A DNA stretch of 64,000 nucleotides from Chrysomallon squamiferum. Its lineage: Eukaryota > Mollusca > Gastropoda > Neomphalida > Peltospiridae. The DNA is taken from assembly GCA_012295275.1 (NCBI GenBank), contig CM022667.1, positions 1,512,443 through 1,576,442 of the forward strand. Direction: 5' to 3'. Made by a program: the position numbers and the translations under genes. The first letter of the stretch is position 1; every line of letters starts with the position of its first letter. The notes below the pieces were generated by a model that worked only from the letters and a program-made list of their open reading frames with translations, had not been told where the DNA came from and made no database searches. Shown here one piece after another: positions 52,113 through 64,000 of the stretch.

Positions 52113-53287
52113 ATGTGTGTCTGAATGTTGGTGGGTGTGGGATGAAAGTGTAATATGTAATTTCTGTAACAGTAGGGGAAACTTCAGATTACTTGACGAT
52201 GATGATGATTATTTGTTTTTGTTTATGATGAACAATTACTTTAATAGGTACAAAATAATTATAATTTTATCATCATCATCATCATGTTTATCATATAATT
52301 TATTGTTGTTCTTATCATAATTATTATTCCAGAGAAAGATAAGTTTTTTAATATATTATATATTTCTGAAATGAAATTTTCACACCATTATTACTGTTAC
52401 ATCAAATTTATTAACATTAATTTTCATAATTTTTGTCTCTAAAAATATTTATTTAATGTTCTAATCCAGCTTTTAGAATTATCAATAATTTTTTCTTATT
52501 AATATGGGAACTAATTTTTTATCTATTTATGTTTTTACTACATGGTTTTTGTAAAAGATATTAATCAGTGTTATTCAAATAAAGAAAACATGTAATTATT
52601 TTTCAGGTTTGGAATCTGGTAATGGCGAAGGTTGGATTGGCCTTAATAAAATTGTCAATGATGATCATTTTGCTTGGATTGATAAGACAGTTTTTAATTA
52701 CAAAAAGTATGATTTTAAAAATCATTACTGTTTCATTTATTACAAGGAAGTACAACATAATCTGAATAGAAATAAAACTGTAATCTCCATAAATAAGATA
52801 GTTTAAGAAAAACAACAGCTTTTAAAAAAAAAAAAAAAAAAAGAATTTAATTGAATTTCAGAACATGTGAAATGATTTAGAAAAATCAAATTTAAAAAAC
52901 TATTTTTAACAAAAGAAGTTTTGGTATTGAGTTCAAAAATTTGTATAAGCATATGGTTATGATACTTCATTCCAAAACAATCATTATTAGTTTATTATTA
53001 TTATCTTTTTTTTTTTTTGTTGGATATCAGCTTTGATCCTGATGTAGGTGTGAATGTTGATGATGACTGCGAAGTGTTTGATGTTGACACAGGACTGTGG
53101 CGAGGGATTGACTGTCTGCGCAATAAAGCCAACTTCTTTTGTAAGATGAACAAAGGTGAGTGGTGTGGGTTAAATAGTCACCTTCTCTCTCACTGAACAA
53201 TGTTTAAGTTATTTATTGTCCAAAACATTGTTGAGAAAGTGGTGGAAATAAGTTAACATGCCCAATAATAATAACAACAACAACAAC

Positions 53288-53318
<31 letters not shown>

Positions 53319-53442
53319 GTAATAGAATTAACTGTTTCATTGAAATTCATAACCTCTCAAAAATATGAAGAAGACCAACACATTATTTACAACAACAACA
53401 ACAATGATAACATCAAAAAATAACAATAACAGTAATAATAAC

Positions 53443-53484
<42 letters not shown>

Positions 53485-54993
53485 TTAGGTTCAGGATTCA
53501 GCATCTGAAATCGTTTGAACAGAAATGATTAAGATTTTAGAAATTTTAGAATTTTGATGTTGAAGGAAAATAATGTCAAATCCTAAACACAAAATGTATA
53601 TTATATTTGATTCAGAGCTTTTTACTTATGATCTGCTTATGTTTTTATGTAGTATTTTCAATATATTATGTGTACTAAATAAAGCTCATAAGTTCTTAAA
53701 CTATCAGAAAAGTGTGAGTTATCATACTTTCAGATGTTTGAAAAATGGTACAAATTTGAAAACTTTACTGATTTCAGTATACAGTGATTTTACCTTTGAT
53801 GTATTTATTCAGTTGGGGAAAATTGGTAGTAAGTAAGTGATACGTTCGGTTAAAAAACAGGATTTTTTATAATCATTTTATTCATTTTTAAGTAATAGAT
53901 TTAAATATTTAATTATATTAATATAGGCTTATTTTATTTTTATTTCCCTCACCTCCACAATAACAGTTTATAAAGTATTATATATATCTGATCAGTAGTA
54001 CTCAAATATATTTTGTATTTCATTTTGCAAGGTAAATATACAGTTTTGTATAACACACCTGAAAAAAAAAGCCAAAAGAATCTGGTAAGAATATTTTAAT
54101 CATAAATAGAAAATAAAATTCATTATATAGGATTTTCACTTTCATGGAAATAAGAACAAGGAATTAATTCTATGGCTTACCAAGTGGAAATAACTGATCT
54201 CTCAGATATATTTTTTTTTTTTTCTGGACAATTATCTGATTTAAATATATTTCTGATGCTGTTATCAGAGATATCTGATTATTTTCACTGTTAATTGCAT
54301 AATCTAACTTAGTAAGATTAAAAAAAAACATTATTTAAAATAATATCACTAGAATTAATATTGCTTTCCTTATTTAGCTTCATTTTGGTAAAGACAAAGC
54401 TATACCTGTAATTAACATTTTAAAAATATCTAACTGATGATAAGTAATTAATTTCTAGCATTCTTCCATCAGAAGTCTATTTAAGCATAACTAAATATGA
54501 GACTTTCATGTTGAAAGTGTATTATTAATTATATTTAAATTTAATAAACAAAGTTGTAAATCTCTCATGAATTTGTTACTTTTGCTCTGCTAAAGTTATG
54601 AACCAAGATTTGTTTAAATTTTCAGACCAAAAACCGATGAATGTTATTGTGGTAGCAGTTGTTGTTCCTGTCGTCATTTTGCTTGTTGTCATCGTTGTGG
54701 TTGTTGTGTACTTGAAGTTCGGCAGGAAGACCAGTCGGACTGAAACATCTCGCAGGGCTGCATACACAACATCCCAGAATGATGATGTTCATCATAATGA
54801 TGATGATGATCATCATCATCATCATGCAGTGGGTTCAAAAAATGAACCCAGAACCAGTGTGATCACTTCTGGATACTCAGAGAGAAACAACTTTGGAAGA
54901 ATTTCATCAGCTCCCCCTGGTGAGGGCAACATTCAGCATGTAGCGCCACCTACCTATGAAGAAGCACTGAATCATCCGGTCCTTGATGTTTGA
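49514..54993 (+). CDS. CUB and C-type lectin single-pass membrane protein with PPxY tail
   Basis: Exons 49514-49583, 50190-50447, 51337-51492, 51851-52015, 52607-52706, 53031-53155 and 54626-54993 join in frame to 413 aa. Signal peptide about 1-25. CUB domain about 32-161 with CQWLI, YDFVDVRDG and YLYITFKSD motifs. C-type lectin domain about 165-290: CPGLYSSPGNEFCYSL, AQEYCNHDQANLVSIHS, GWIGLNK, and a closing CLRNKANFFCK. The calcium/sugar motifs EPN/QPN and WND are not seen, so sugar binding may be lost or non-canonical. A Val-rich membrane helix spans about 297-320. The cytoplasmic tail has an HH-N-DDDD-HHHHH tract and ends APPTYEEALNHPVLDV, a PPxY motif typical of partners of Nedd4-type WW domains. 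It is probably a cell-surface recognition or adhesion receptor. I know no named vertebrate ortholog with this exact order. Confidence 0.88.
52079..52111. repeat. (GT)n microsatellite
   Basis: A short GT run in the intron just after exon 51851-52015 of the CUB-lectin gene. Confidence 0.9.
53266..53484. repeat. AAT/AAC trinucleotide repeat cluster
   Basis: Broken AAC, AAT and GAT units, with a pure AAT stretch near 53443-53483, in the last intron of the CUB-lectin gene. Confidence 0.9.
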
Positions 54994-56288
54994 ATGTTAG
55001 TTTGTTGATTACTGTGATACATCATTTTTTTCTTATCATTTTAAGAATTTCTGTATTTTTTTTTAGTTTACAAAATAGTTGATTTTTATTTATTTATGAT
55101 TTAAAATTTGTATGAATTTTATTGATTTTAATTTTTGATTTCTACTTCAAAAGTAGAGAAAGAAGTTAAGTTTTATTAATATTGTTATTTCTTTTAAACT
55201 GAAGCTGTTGGAAAGATAAATTGCATAAATTGAAAAATTTCTTTTTGATGCAGCATTTTACACTCAGGTCAACGATTTTTATTAAATTTAAAAAAAAAAA
55301 AAAAATAATCGTTTCAACAGTTTTTATCATGTTTAAATACAATCAAAATTTTAAAAATTAATACCAGCATTATATATTTTTTTTTATTATTATTATTATA
55401 TCATTTATATTCTTGTATATTCCCATGTTTGCCAGTTTTATTTGATTATGTTGTAAAATATTATTATTTAGGTTATTTATTTTTATTTATTAATATTTCC
55501 TTATTCCCCAGAATTACTTCTTCATTATTGTGAGATTTTGTTTTGATAAAAAAAAAAAGAATGCCTTTGATAGAGGCAGCACTTCTGAAAACCTGTTTTA
55601 GAGTTTAAAACATTGTCTTTAAAACATACACAAGTTCTAGTGATGAACACTGATATTAATTTTTCATTTTAGTTTAACCACTGTACATTAATATGTTGTT
55701 GAAAAACAAATATAATCTGCTGAACTCAGAAACAAAGTGGACATTATTTCAAAATATATTTAGGCATTTGAGACCATAAAAAACATGTAAATATAGAATT
55801 TTGATGACATGTATTGACCCTTAACAACTTTCATGAAGGCTATTTGTTTATTTCATGAAAAACCTATTCTTAGTTCAGTCATGAAATACATACTCACAAA
55901 AAGCCACGTTTTACCATATATGTATATTTTTCATTATACAAATTCATTTTTTTTATTACTCCAAAAAATTAACTCCAAAAGTTTATTTTCATTTTGTTAT
56001 TTTTATAACATTCCATGATGTGTGTGTGTGTGTGTGTGTGTGTGTTAAGAGTTTATATTATATTCAGATGGTGAAGGATATTGTTTACAGGAATATTATA
56101 GCTAAACTTCTAAATCATGTACAGGCTAAAATGCATTTTAACATATTTATAGTTTTGTATATTACGAATCATCACTGATTTTGTCCACCAGAATAAGAAA
56201 ACAGTAATTTCTTGTTTCAGGCTTTATCATGTCAAGATATGTACATTTTATTGTTCACAAATATATATCAGAGATGCACAGTACTTAA

Positions 56289-56325
<37 letters not shown>

Positions 56326-59300
56326 AATAAGTTTTATATTTCAAGAACAATTAAAACTTTTTCTCTCAGATTTTATAGTTTTATTTTTTAAATGTTATTA
56401 TTGATCTTACTATTTCATATCATCAGATAATGAGAGATATCTACCCTAGGTAATTAGATATATTTATATAAGATATTTTTACAGAATATACTTACTGGTC
56501 ATAAACTGTTAGGTCATAAAAAGTTGACTTCTTTCAGTCTTTTTATAAATGAATAAAACATATTTTTTAATGTTTTAATATATTTGTATTCTATGTTATT
56601 AAGTTTATATACATGTATTTTAATAGAGTGTATTTGTGATAAGATTATATTTATATCTTTGCATTTGTATGATACTTTTTTCACTGTTTATGTATTCTTG
56701 CAAAGATTTTATATTCATTCTACTGCTGTATTGATTTATTTTTCTCTCCATCTGTTTGCCTCTCCACACACGTTTAATTTTAATATTTTCATGATCTTTT
56801 CTACTTGTTCATCAAAATTGTGATCTGTGCTTTTCTGTGGGAATTTGTATGTAAAAGATGCCTTGTTGATTGTTGAAATAGAATTGCCATGTCTGTGCAT
56901 TCCTTAATCAAAACATATAAAGTATAGTATTGTAGATTAGTAATGTATTATCCACTATAAAATATATCGTCATTTGTTTATTTTTAACTTACCACTTTTG
57001 AAGATGTTTAACTTCAGGACAGAATTTACAGTAGTAAACTGTATGAAATAATACATACATACATTTTATTTACACTGGTGTGTAGGTGTGTGTGTGCATG
57101 CCCTCCCACATGGATGAATATATAATATAGGATACTGCAGTGCTGTATTTTGAAGTTTACAATATAGTATTTTATAGTATCTCATTATGTTTGGGTGTAT
57201 CAGAGATTTATGAATTAGTATGTTTATTTATATTTTTTTTTATTGTTTTCTAATTTCAATGTTGTTGCGGTTTACACAAAAGGCTAGTCATGAAATGTTT
57301 AATAAGTAAATATATATTTTGTACCCCAAAGAACCTTGTTATGAAGATATTTTTTTTTTTTAATACTTTTTAAAAATATTAGTATTTTATAATCCTTTTC
57401 TGGTCTTTAATAAACAGTTCAGTTTCTATATTTAATGATATATTTTCTTTTATTTCACATTACCATATTTCGATATGAACTCTTGAATTTTGTATGTAAA
57501 TATGTATGTATATTTGAAATCATTTTATATTCACTATAAAGGTGATACATATATTTTTTGGCACTTTGCAGATTATGTTTACAATAAATTTTTATATTTT
57601 TAACTTGCTTGTGTTGTTTTATAAGAAAAACTAATAATAAATAAATAAAAATTGAATGAAGCTTTTTTCTTCTTCCTTTTACAAAGTTGAGAGATTAAAA
57701 CAGGCACATTTCCAGAGAACTAATTTCTGTTGTTTATGTTTAAAAAATAAAATTATTACTACCAAACTGCTTACATGCAAAACAATGTTAATTGAAAAAC
57801 TAAAGCAAAAATAATCATCTTGCTAAAAAATATTTTATTAAAATTTCATGATCACAATCTTTAAAGTAACATATAATTCAATTTGTAACAAAAAAACCCT
57901 TTCTGTATAAAAAGAGACAGAACTTTTGAAACACATACCAAACACAGACATTTTTAAAATTAGAAGGAAAAAAAAAAAGAATAAACCCTGATAACTATTT
58001 CCTGTAAAACTGAAATTGATTTAATATGGCCTAGAATACTGTTTCAATGGTAAACATGGAAGTGAAAATAATAAATTAAAAAAAGACTAAACCCTGTTAC
58101 ATCATGTTTTAAGTGCTTTAGAAAATGTCTACTAGAACAAATACTTAAAAGAACATCCATTTGTAAGAAGCATCAATTAAAAAATAATAATTTTGTTATA
58201 TCTGCCATTTTGAATATTTAACAAAAAAAAATAAAAAAAAATAATAAATGAAACAAACAGTATATATATTTATGTTAGTAAAATAGATTTACAGGAAATG
58301 TTTGTGCATTTCTTAAACGAGTATTTCAATAACCAAAATGATCTTGAGAATGTAACCCTGTTTACAGTGAATTATTTGCAACCAAACATTCATTAACATT
58401 TCAAATATAATTATTCAAAACATGTAAAAACTAATACAGCTATGGCACCAAACATTTGCAAAAAATGTTTTTAAAATCTGTTTTAATAACCAAACTGATT
58501 ATTCATAAAATGATATGAAATTTTTTCTTGACTGGATTTCAAATGCCCAAAATACTTATGGCATTTTCCAACATAAATGTTTTTAAACAATCATAATACA
58601 AAATATATTGATTTTTGCATACAAATACACCTGACTGTATAATATTTACACCAAAGATATGTATATATTCTTCAAAAACGTTTTAATAACCAAACTTGTT
58701 TCCAGCTGGTATTTTGCATGCACCAAATACTTCTGTTTTTTCAACAGATAATTCTTCTTTATACAAACCTGATAATACAAAATGTATTGATATTACAACT
58801 AACCATACAATATCTGCACCAAATATTTGTAAGTGCTCTAAATATATTTGAATTTAAAAAGTATTTTTAAATCTGTCACCTAAATATAAATATATATAGA
58901 TAGAGAAGTATAGTTTGGTTATAAAAAACCTATCGTATGAGTGTATCAGTCAAAACAAAGTAATTCATACATATCGCATATTATTTTTAAGATTGTTATC
59001 ACCATTAGTGTCCAGTATTTATCCCAGTTTTTATTTCATCAGTATTAAATTTTGAAATCAGTCTTCTTACCTTACCTAAAGCAAAAAAACCCAAAATGTT
59101 TACTGAAAATAAAACTAACTACCACAGATAACTGTATTTTATGTAAAAACAAGAACAGGAATAGCAGTTAAATAAGTTAAGGTGGAAAATTCTAAAAATT
59201 ATTTAAATAAATAAATAAAAATATAAATAAGATGGAATGCTTAATACCAACATTTGAATGTTATCTCAGCTTACTAAAAATATTGTGCTCAATGTATAAT

Positions 59301-60008
59301 AAATGAAAAAAATCATTTGTTTACTTGTAGTTCACAACAACAATATAGTTATGTATATAAATCTCAATCTGAAAGAAATTATACATAAATAAGCAAAACA
59401 CTAAAACAAAATTTACATCATTATAATACATGTATTTTGTGCTGTATAACATACCATCATTTTCACTCATATATGAAAAAAAAAAAATCTTAAGGAGTAA
59501 GAAATCTGAAAAAAAACACCTGCTAATACACAACCCTGTAAATGATTGTTTTACTACCAGAGAGAAAATGTACTTAAATGAGTTCTGTTTAAAAATTTAG
59601 TTAAATAAACAGATTTAATCTAATTTTTTCTCTGACATATACATTTCTTTTAATTAAAAATGTAGAATGTAATTTATTATTTTTTGTAATGTATCTAGAC
59701 CCATAACAACAATTTAAAAAGATAGAATTCAATATTATTATTATTAATTACATATATATTTTTTACATCCCAAAATTATAACAACAATTTCAACAACAGA
59801 ATTTACAGTGAATTATTATCATCATCATCATCATTACTTTGTTTTTACAAAATCATAACAACAAAATTCAGCAGAGAATTTTATAATTTCATTATTTTGT
59901 TAATTAACGTAAAACTACTGTATACATAATCACCTCACATGAAAATCATAACAATTCTTGGCTACATGTTAGTTTTGCACTGCAAATTGTTAAAGAAGAA
60001 GAAAAAGT
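54994..60008. other. Convergent 3' region between CUB-lectin gene and cathepsin Z
   Basis: Five kilobases of AT-rich sequence with no coding exon recognised. AATAAA motifs near 57407 and 57584 on the plus strand could end a long CUB-lectin 3' UTR of about 2.5 kb. Reverse-strand TTTATT motifs nearer 60009 could end the cathepsin Z transcript. Microsatellites include (GT)n near 56019-56045 and (TA)n near 56293-56322. Confidence 0.5.
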
Positions 60009-60220
60009 CTATGGGATGATAGGATCAGCATAGGAGCAGCCACTCTCAATTCCAAGGTTGTAGTGGTGACCTTCGCCATTTTTATAAAGACTTGTGACTG
60101 TTCTGAACCAGCCATGTTCTCCCTGAAAATTAAAACACCGTGTTGATAAAACTTCTGTTTTTATTTCAAATTGTGTCTGTCTCTGTATACGTGCATGTGT
60201 CTGTGTGTGTCTGTATACTG

Positions 60221-60260
<40 letters not shown>

Positions 60261-60769
60261 CACAAATGTATATATATATATTTTTTTTATTTGTGTAAAT
60301 AAAAACCTCTATTTTTAAATTATGTTATGTGTGCCCACACACACACACACACACAGATATATACATTTATATAAATATATACGTAGTGTACATATTTACT
60401 GCATATTAGAATTTGCTAATTCTTAATCTTATTGTAAATTAAGCCTACACATGTGTTTTTAATTTATATTTTTGTCACAAATGACATACGAAAAAAAAAA
60501 AAAATATATAAAAGTTATATCATCCTTTATTAAGAAGGTAATATTATTGTTTTATTTTACTTACCCAAGGCTCCCCCCAGGAATTCCTCACCACCCAGTA
60601 CTCCACCCCAGTGGCTTTATCAACTCCCCACCCTACCACAGACACTATATGATTAATCTGAAAAGAATTAAACAATATATTAAAAATAAGAACAACAACA
60701 ATAACAACAAGAAAATAAGAGAAAGTAAAACTAATAAGACCAATTACAGTAATAATTATGATGATGATG

Positions 60770-60803
<34 letters not shown>

Positions 60804-63240
60804 TTCAGAAGAACTAATAATTATTTAATAACAAAAACTGTTCAACAGAAAAAAGACAATCAATTTAAAAAAAAAATTTGCTGAAGGTGTTAAAAAAAAT
60901 AACATTTTAAAGATCATAAAATAAAATATAATAAAAATAAATATAAATTTTAATAATTAAAAATAAAAATAGAAATATGTAAACAAATGTTTAACAAAAC
61001 TTACAGCATTAAACAGATGATACTCTGCAAATATTCCACCTGTGTAAGCTTCAAGCTTGTTGGTTGCCATGACACCACAACTGTAAACAAAACAGAAAAT
61101 TCATTATATCTAAAATTCAACATGGGCGATGTCTGTCATTTGTTTTAAGAATTGTTACTTCAGTCACTACCAACTGATCCTGCATTAAAATACTGCTTAC
61201 TGTTGCTTCTGTTTAAACTGAAGAAACATTTTTGAAATAACTTAAAATCAAAAACAAAAAACAATAATTAATTTGTTTTAGCATAATCACTAAGAATTAT
61301 GGGTAGTGAGATTATGTAAAACATTTTAAAACTGTGTTGCCAACTCTCTGAAATATGCTTAGGAATTTGTGAGATTAGTTTCAGATACTGATTAAAATGT
61401 TCCCTGACAATGTGAAAAATAAAATGGCTACCAAGGTTGACACTGTGTTGGTAACCAAAAGAAACTTGGCAAACAGACGCAGAAGAGCAGAAGAAGAAAC
61501 TGCTTGAGGTAAATTTAATTAAGGATGTAATTTATATGTTTCTAGAATGATCTGTGTAAAATACAGTTATAGTCTGCAAACGATGGGCTGCTTCTGTATG
61601 TGCTTTCAGCATTACTAGTAAAAGAAGAGGTCAAAGGTTATATGACAAAGGTTAGTATTTAAAATACCTGATTGGTCCATTTTTGTATATTTCTGCCATC
61701 ATCTTTTTGCGACCACTAACAGTGCCATAATCAGACACCTTCCATCGAGTGAAGTTCTTCAGATTTTCACATTTGCCAAATGTCGTACATGTTCCACATT
61801 CATCAAAAGGATTACAAGCTGGAGGACAAATTATAAATTGAAATGAAATTATTGATAATGAGAAGAATTATGAAAACAATTATCTGGGTGTTTTGTTTTT
61901 GTTTTATTAAAGTGTGTTTTATATTAAATGTATGTAATAACACTAAAATGATAACAATTAATTTAAGCTCTTGAATTTAAATGGACTGCAATCTGGAGAA
62001 CAAATTAATGATAAATTAAATTAAATTATTTATTGATAATAAACAGGAAAAACATTAAAAAATTTGCAGTAGATTTTACCAAATTCCAATTATCAAACAA
62101 CAGTAATAAAACTGCAATGAAAAATAAAACAAAATACAATTAATATGCTGTTGATTCTCAATTTCATGCACCTTGGTTTTGGATAATTAGAACCAACCAC
62201 CATTTCCCACTTAAAACCTTTAAATTATTCTAAGTCCCACTAAACAATGACAGCAACCATCTCTCAACCCTCTTTCTATCAAAATAAGAGTAATTTTTAC
62301 CACTGGCCTCGTTACCATTATAACCTAACAAACTTTACCCAACCTAGCCGACATTTTTCTACTGTAAATATTTCTTAACATATACTGCATAAGATTTGTT
62401 TCCATTGTTTTTATGTCTGTATAAATTATTCTGTATTATACAACTGTTAAGTGTGTACTAAAGGTTCATGGTTTGGAAAATTTCAGGATTAATGTTTATT
62501 ATACACAATTTTCCAGACTGATACTCCTCTCACAAATCTGTGAAACTGTGGGTCAGCAGTATATTCATTGTAAAAGAATCATAACAGGCCAAATATAATT
62601 ACAGACATTTCTGAATGTGTTTCACATTCAGGCATATATATGTAACTATCTATCTATCTATATATATATATATATATCATATGTAAGTATTTTTGTATTT
62701 ATCTATCTATATATACATCATGTCTATGTATGTTTGTATTTATCAATCTATATATATATCATATGTATGTATGTTTGTATTTATCAATCTATATATATAT
62801 ATATCATATGTAAGTATGTTTGTATTTATCTATATCTATGTATGTATTTATCTATCTATCTATTTATTTATATATATATCTCTATATATACACACCCTGA
62901 TCTTTAGCTTGGTAGTTGTTGCAGGTTTCGTCGGGGATGCCCTTCTGATGTGCGTAGGCATAGACCCCAAGGTCACCTCCACCTTCGCAGCTGCCTGCAT
63001 TGCCGCAGTCGATGACGTTCTGGACAGACAGGTAGGTTGACGGCCACTCTCCTTTCCTGAGGATGTTGATCCTGTCAGCCAGCGCACTGGTAGAACCCAT
63101 AGCCCAACAAGAACCACAGTCTGAAAATTAAAAACGCAAAAATTATACTTTTAACATTTTTACATGACACACATATACACACAAACATATACATACATAT
63201 ATATATATATATATATGTATTAAAATTGTTCTTATTATGA

Positions 63241-63279
<39 letters not shown>

Positions 63280-63492
63280 GATATACATAAATACAACAAC
63301 AGTATATCTACATACATATTTTATATATATATATATAATATATAGCATTATATAATAAATTAGTAAAATAGATATAGATAATAAAATTTGTAACAAACAA
63401 AATTATAATAGAGACAATGGATATTAATAAAAAAAGTTATGTATACATATACACACACATGCACATGTTTGTCTGTATACGTACAATAATAC

Positions 63493-63543
<51 letters not shown>

Positions 63544-64000
63544 GAAATATATATGTATTGAGTAAACTTACACTGTGGAATATGCTGATTTCTTGTTGTA
63601 CTGGCATAATTTACACCGCTTATGTTTCTCCAGTCCCATTGTTTTGGCAGTGAAGACATATCTATTACTTCATGTGGTCGTGGTTTTGTTCTTAAAAATA
63701 TAAGTGGCAAAAAAAATATATATATAATTTATAGTATAATATCTAAAATTATGAATATTTGGTACACATTTCAATTTATCATTTTATATAAATTTGTCCG
63801 TTCCCTCATTTTATTGTTAACTTTTATTAGTAATAACAACTTTTTATTATTCTGAACAGTGCTCTAAATACAAAGAGCTAAATGATCATTTTTGAATATA
63901 TAAAATTAAGAAGCAGTATCGAATATGAAACAACAATGAAAATGAAACTTAAAAACATTTTACTCACTTCACGGTTTTGACGCCTTTGTTGAACTCCGGG
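60009..64000 (-). CDS. CTSZ: Cathepsin Z (cathepsin X), 5' end outside window
   Basis: Exons in transcript order: 64000-63968 (starts beyond the window), 63690-63572, 63120-62896, 61818-61668, 61080-61005, 60657-60565 and 60122-60009 (stop). They join in frame for about 270 codons, covering the end of the propeptide and the whole mature enzyme. This is a papain-family lysosomal carboxypeptidase that removes single C-terminal residues. Seen: [17 protein letters not shown], the cathepsin-Z mini-loop HIPQY directly before the catalytic CGSCWA (exon 63120-62896), [38 protein letters not shown], catalytic His in [11 protein letters not shown], and catalytic Asn in [10 protein letters not shown]. 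Exon 63690-63572 ends inside the Tyr codon before CGSC. The mini-loop rules out cathepsins B and L. Confidence 0.96.
60226..60259. repeat. (GT)n microsatellite in CTSZ intron
   Basis: A GT run between exons 60657-60565 and 60122-60009. AT-rich tracts and a short (AC)n at about 60337-60355 follow. Confidence 0.9.
60760..60800. repeat. (GAT)n(AAT)n microsatellite in CTSZ intron
   Basis: GAT then AAT units in the intron between exons 61080-61005 and 60657-60565. The Asn-rich plus-strand open frame here is an artefact. Confidence 0.9.
62640..62893. repeat. Minisatellite, about 42-bp unit, abutting a CTSZ donor
   Basis: About five units of the pattern tatcaatctatatatatatc followed by atatgtaagtatgtttgtatt, ending in a TCTA/TA tract. 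The array runs directly into the donor of exon 63120-62896 at 62895. The Tyr/Ile-rich open frames here are not genes. Confidence 0.88.
63499..63541. repeat. (GT)n microsatellite in CTSZ intron
   Basis: About 43 bp of GT, 30 bp inside the intron from the donor of exon 63690-63572. (TA)n tracts also occur near 63196-63215 and 63248-63272. Confidence 0.95.

Noticed and set aside
54598-54625. ATG at 54598 as start of a separate 131-aa protein
   Set aside because: TTTTCAG at 54619-54625 is a clear acceptor and the frame continues from exon 53155 into the membrane segment, so this is the last exon of the CUB-lectin gene.
62617-63040. Tyr/Ile-rich plus-strand frames
   Set aside because: They are translations of a TCTA/TA minisatellite and of the antisense of a cathepsin Z exon.

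Overview
The window is animal nuclear DNA: genes split into many short exons with canonical GT-AG introns, a very AT-rich non-coding background, and dense microsatellites and short minisatellites. The protein families and their intron-rich layout suggest a bilaterian invertebrate, perhaps a mollusc or another lophotrochozoan. That assignment is an inference, because no lineage-specific marker was seen. I built the exon chains by hand from conserved peptide matches, splice sites and phase. Every junction quoted was checked for phase, except where a break is reported.

Layout from left to right. (1) 131-24229, minus strand: most of WDR7 (rabconnectin-3 beta), a WD40 partner of the V-ATPase; its C-terminal end lies beyond the left edge. 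(2) 26756-27940, minus: an intact single-exon GFOD1/2-type oxidoreductase-fold protein. (3) 29743-38171, plus: GALNS (N-acetylgalactosamine-6-sulfatase), with all expected exons, a duplicated exon that looks mutually exclusive, and several frame breaks that make it a probable recent pseudogene or damaged allele. (4) 39003-45578, minus: neuroguidin (NGDN), converging on GALNS, with two hAT-type transposon remnants in its introns. (5) 46511-47827, minus: an intact single-exon SK-like potassium channel. (6) 49514-54993, plus: a CUB plus C-type-lectin single-pass membrane protein with a His/Asp-rich, PPxY-containing tail. (7) 60009-64000, minus: cathepsin Z (CTSZ), with its 5' end beyond the right edge.

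Three of the seven genes belong to the lysosome or acid-compartment pathway: WDR7 (V-ATPase regulation), GALNS (keratan/chondroitin sulfate breakdown) and CTSZ (carboxypeptidase). There is no evidence of co-regulation and this may be chance. Head-to-head pairs are GFOD/GALNS and SK channel/CUB-lectin; tail-to-tail pairs are GALNS/NGDN and CUB-lectin/CTSZ.

Most unusual signals: the duplicated GALNS exon pair with phase-incompatible joining, GALNS frame lesions against otherwise clean coding sequence, two to three in-frame cassette microexons in WDR7, tandem repeats that copy or abut 5' splice sites in three genes, and the CUB-lectin receptor architecture. No CRISPR, prokaryotic or viral features were seen.
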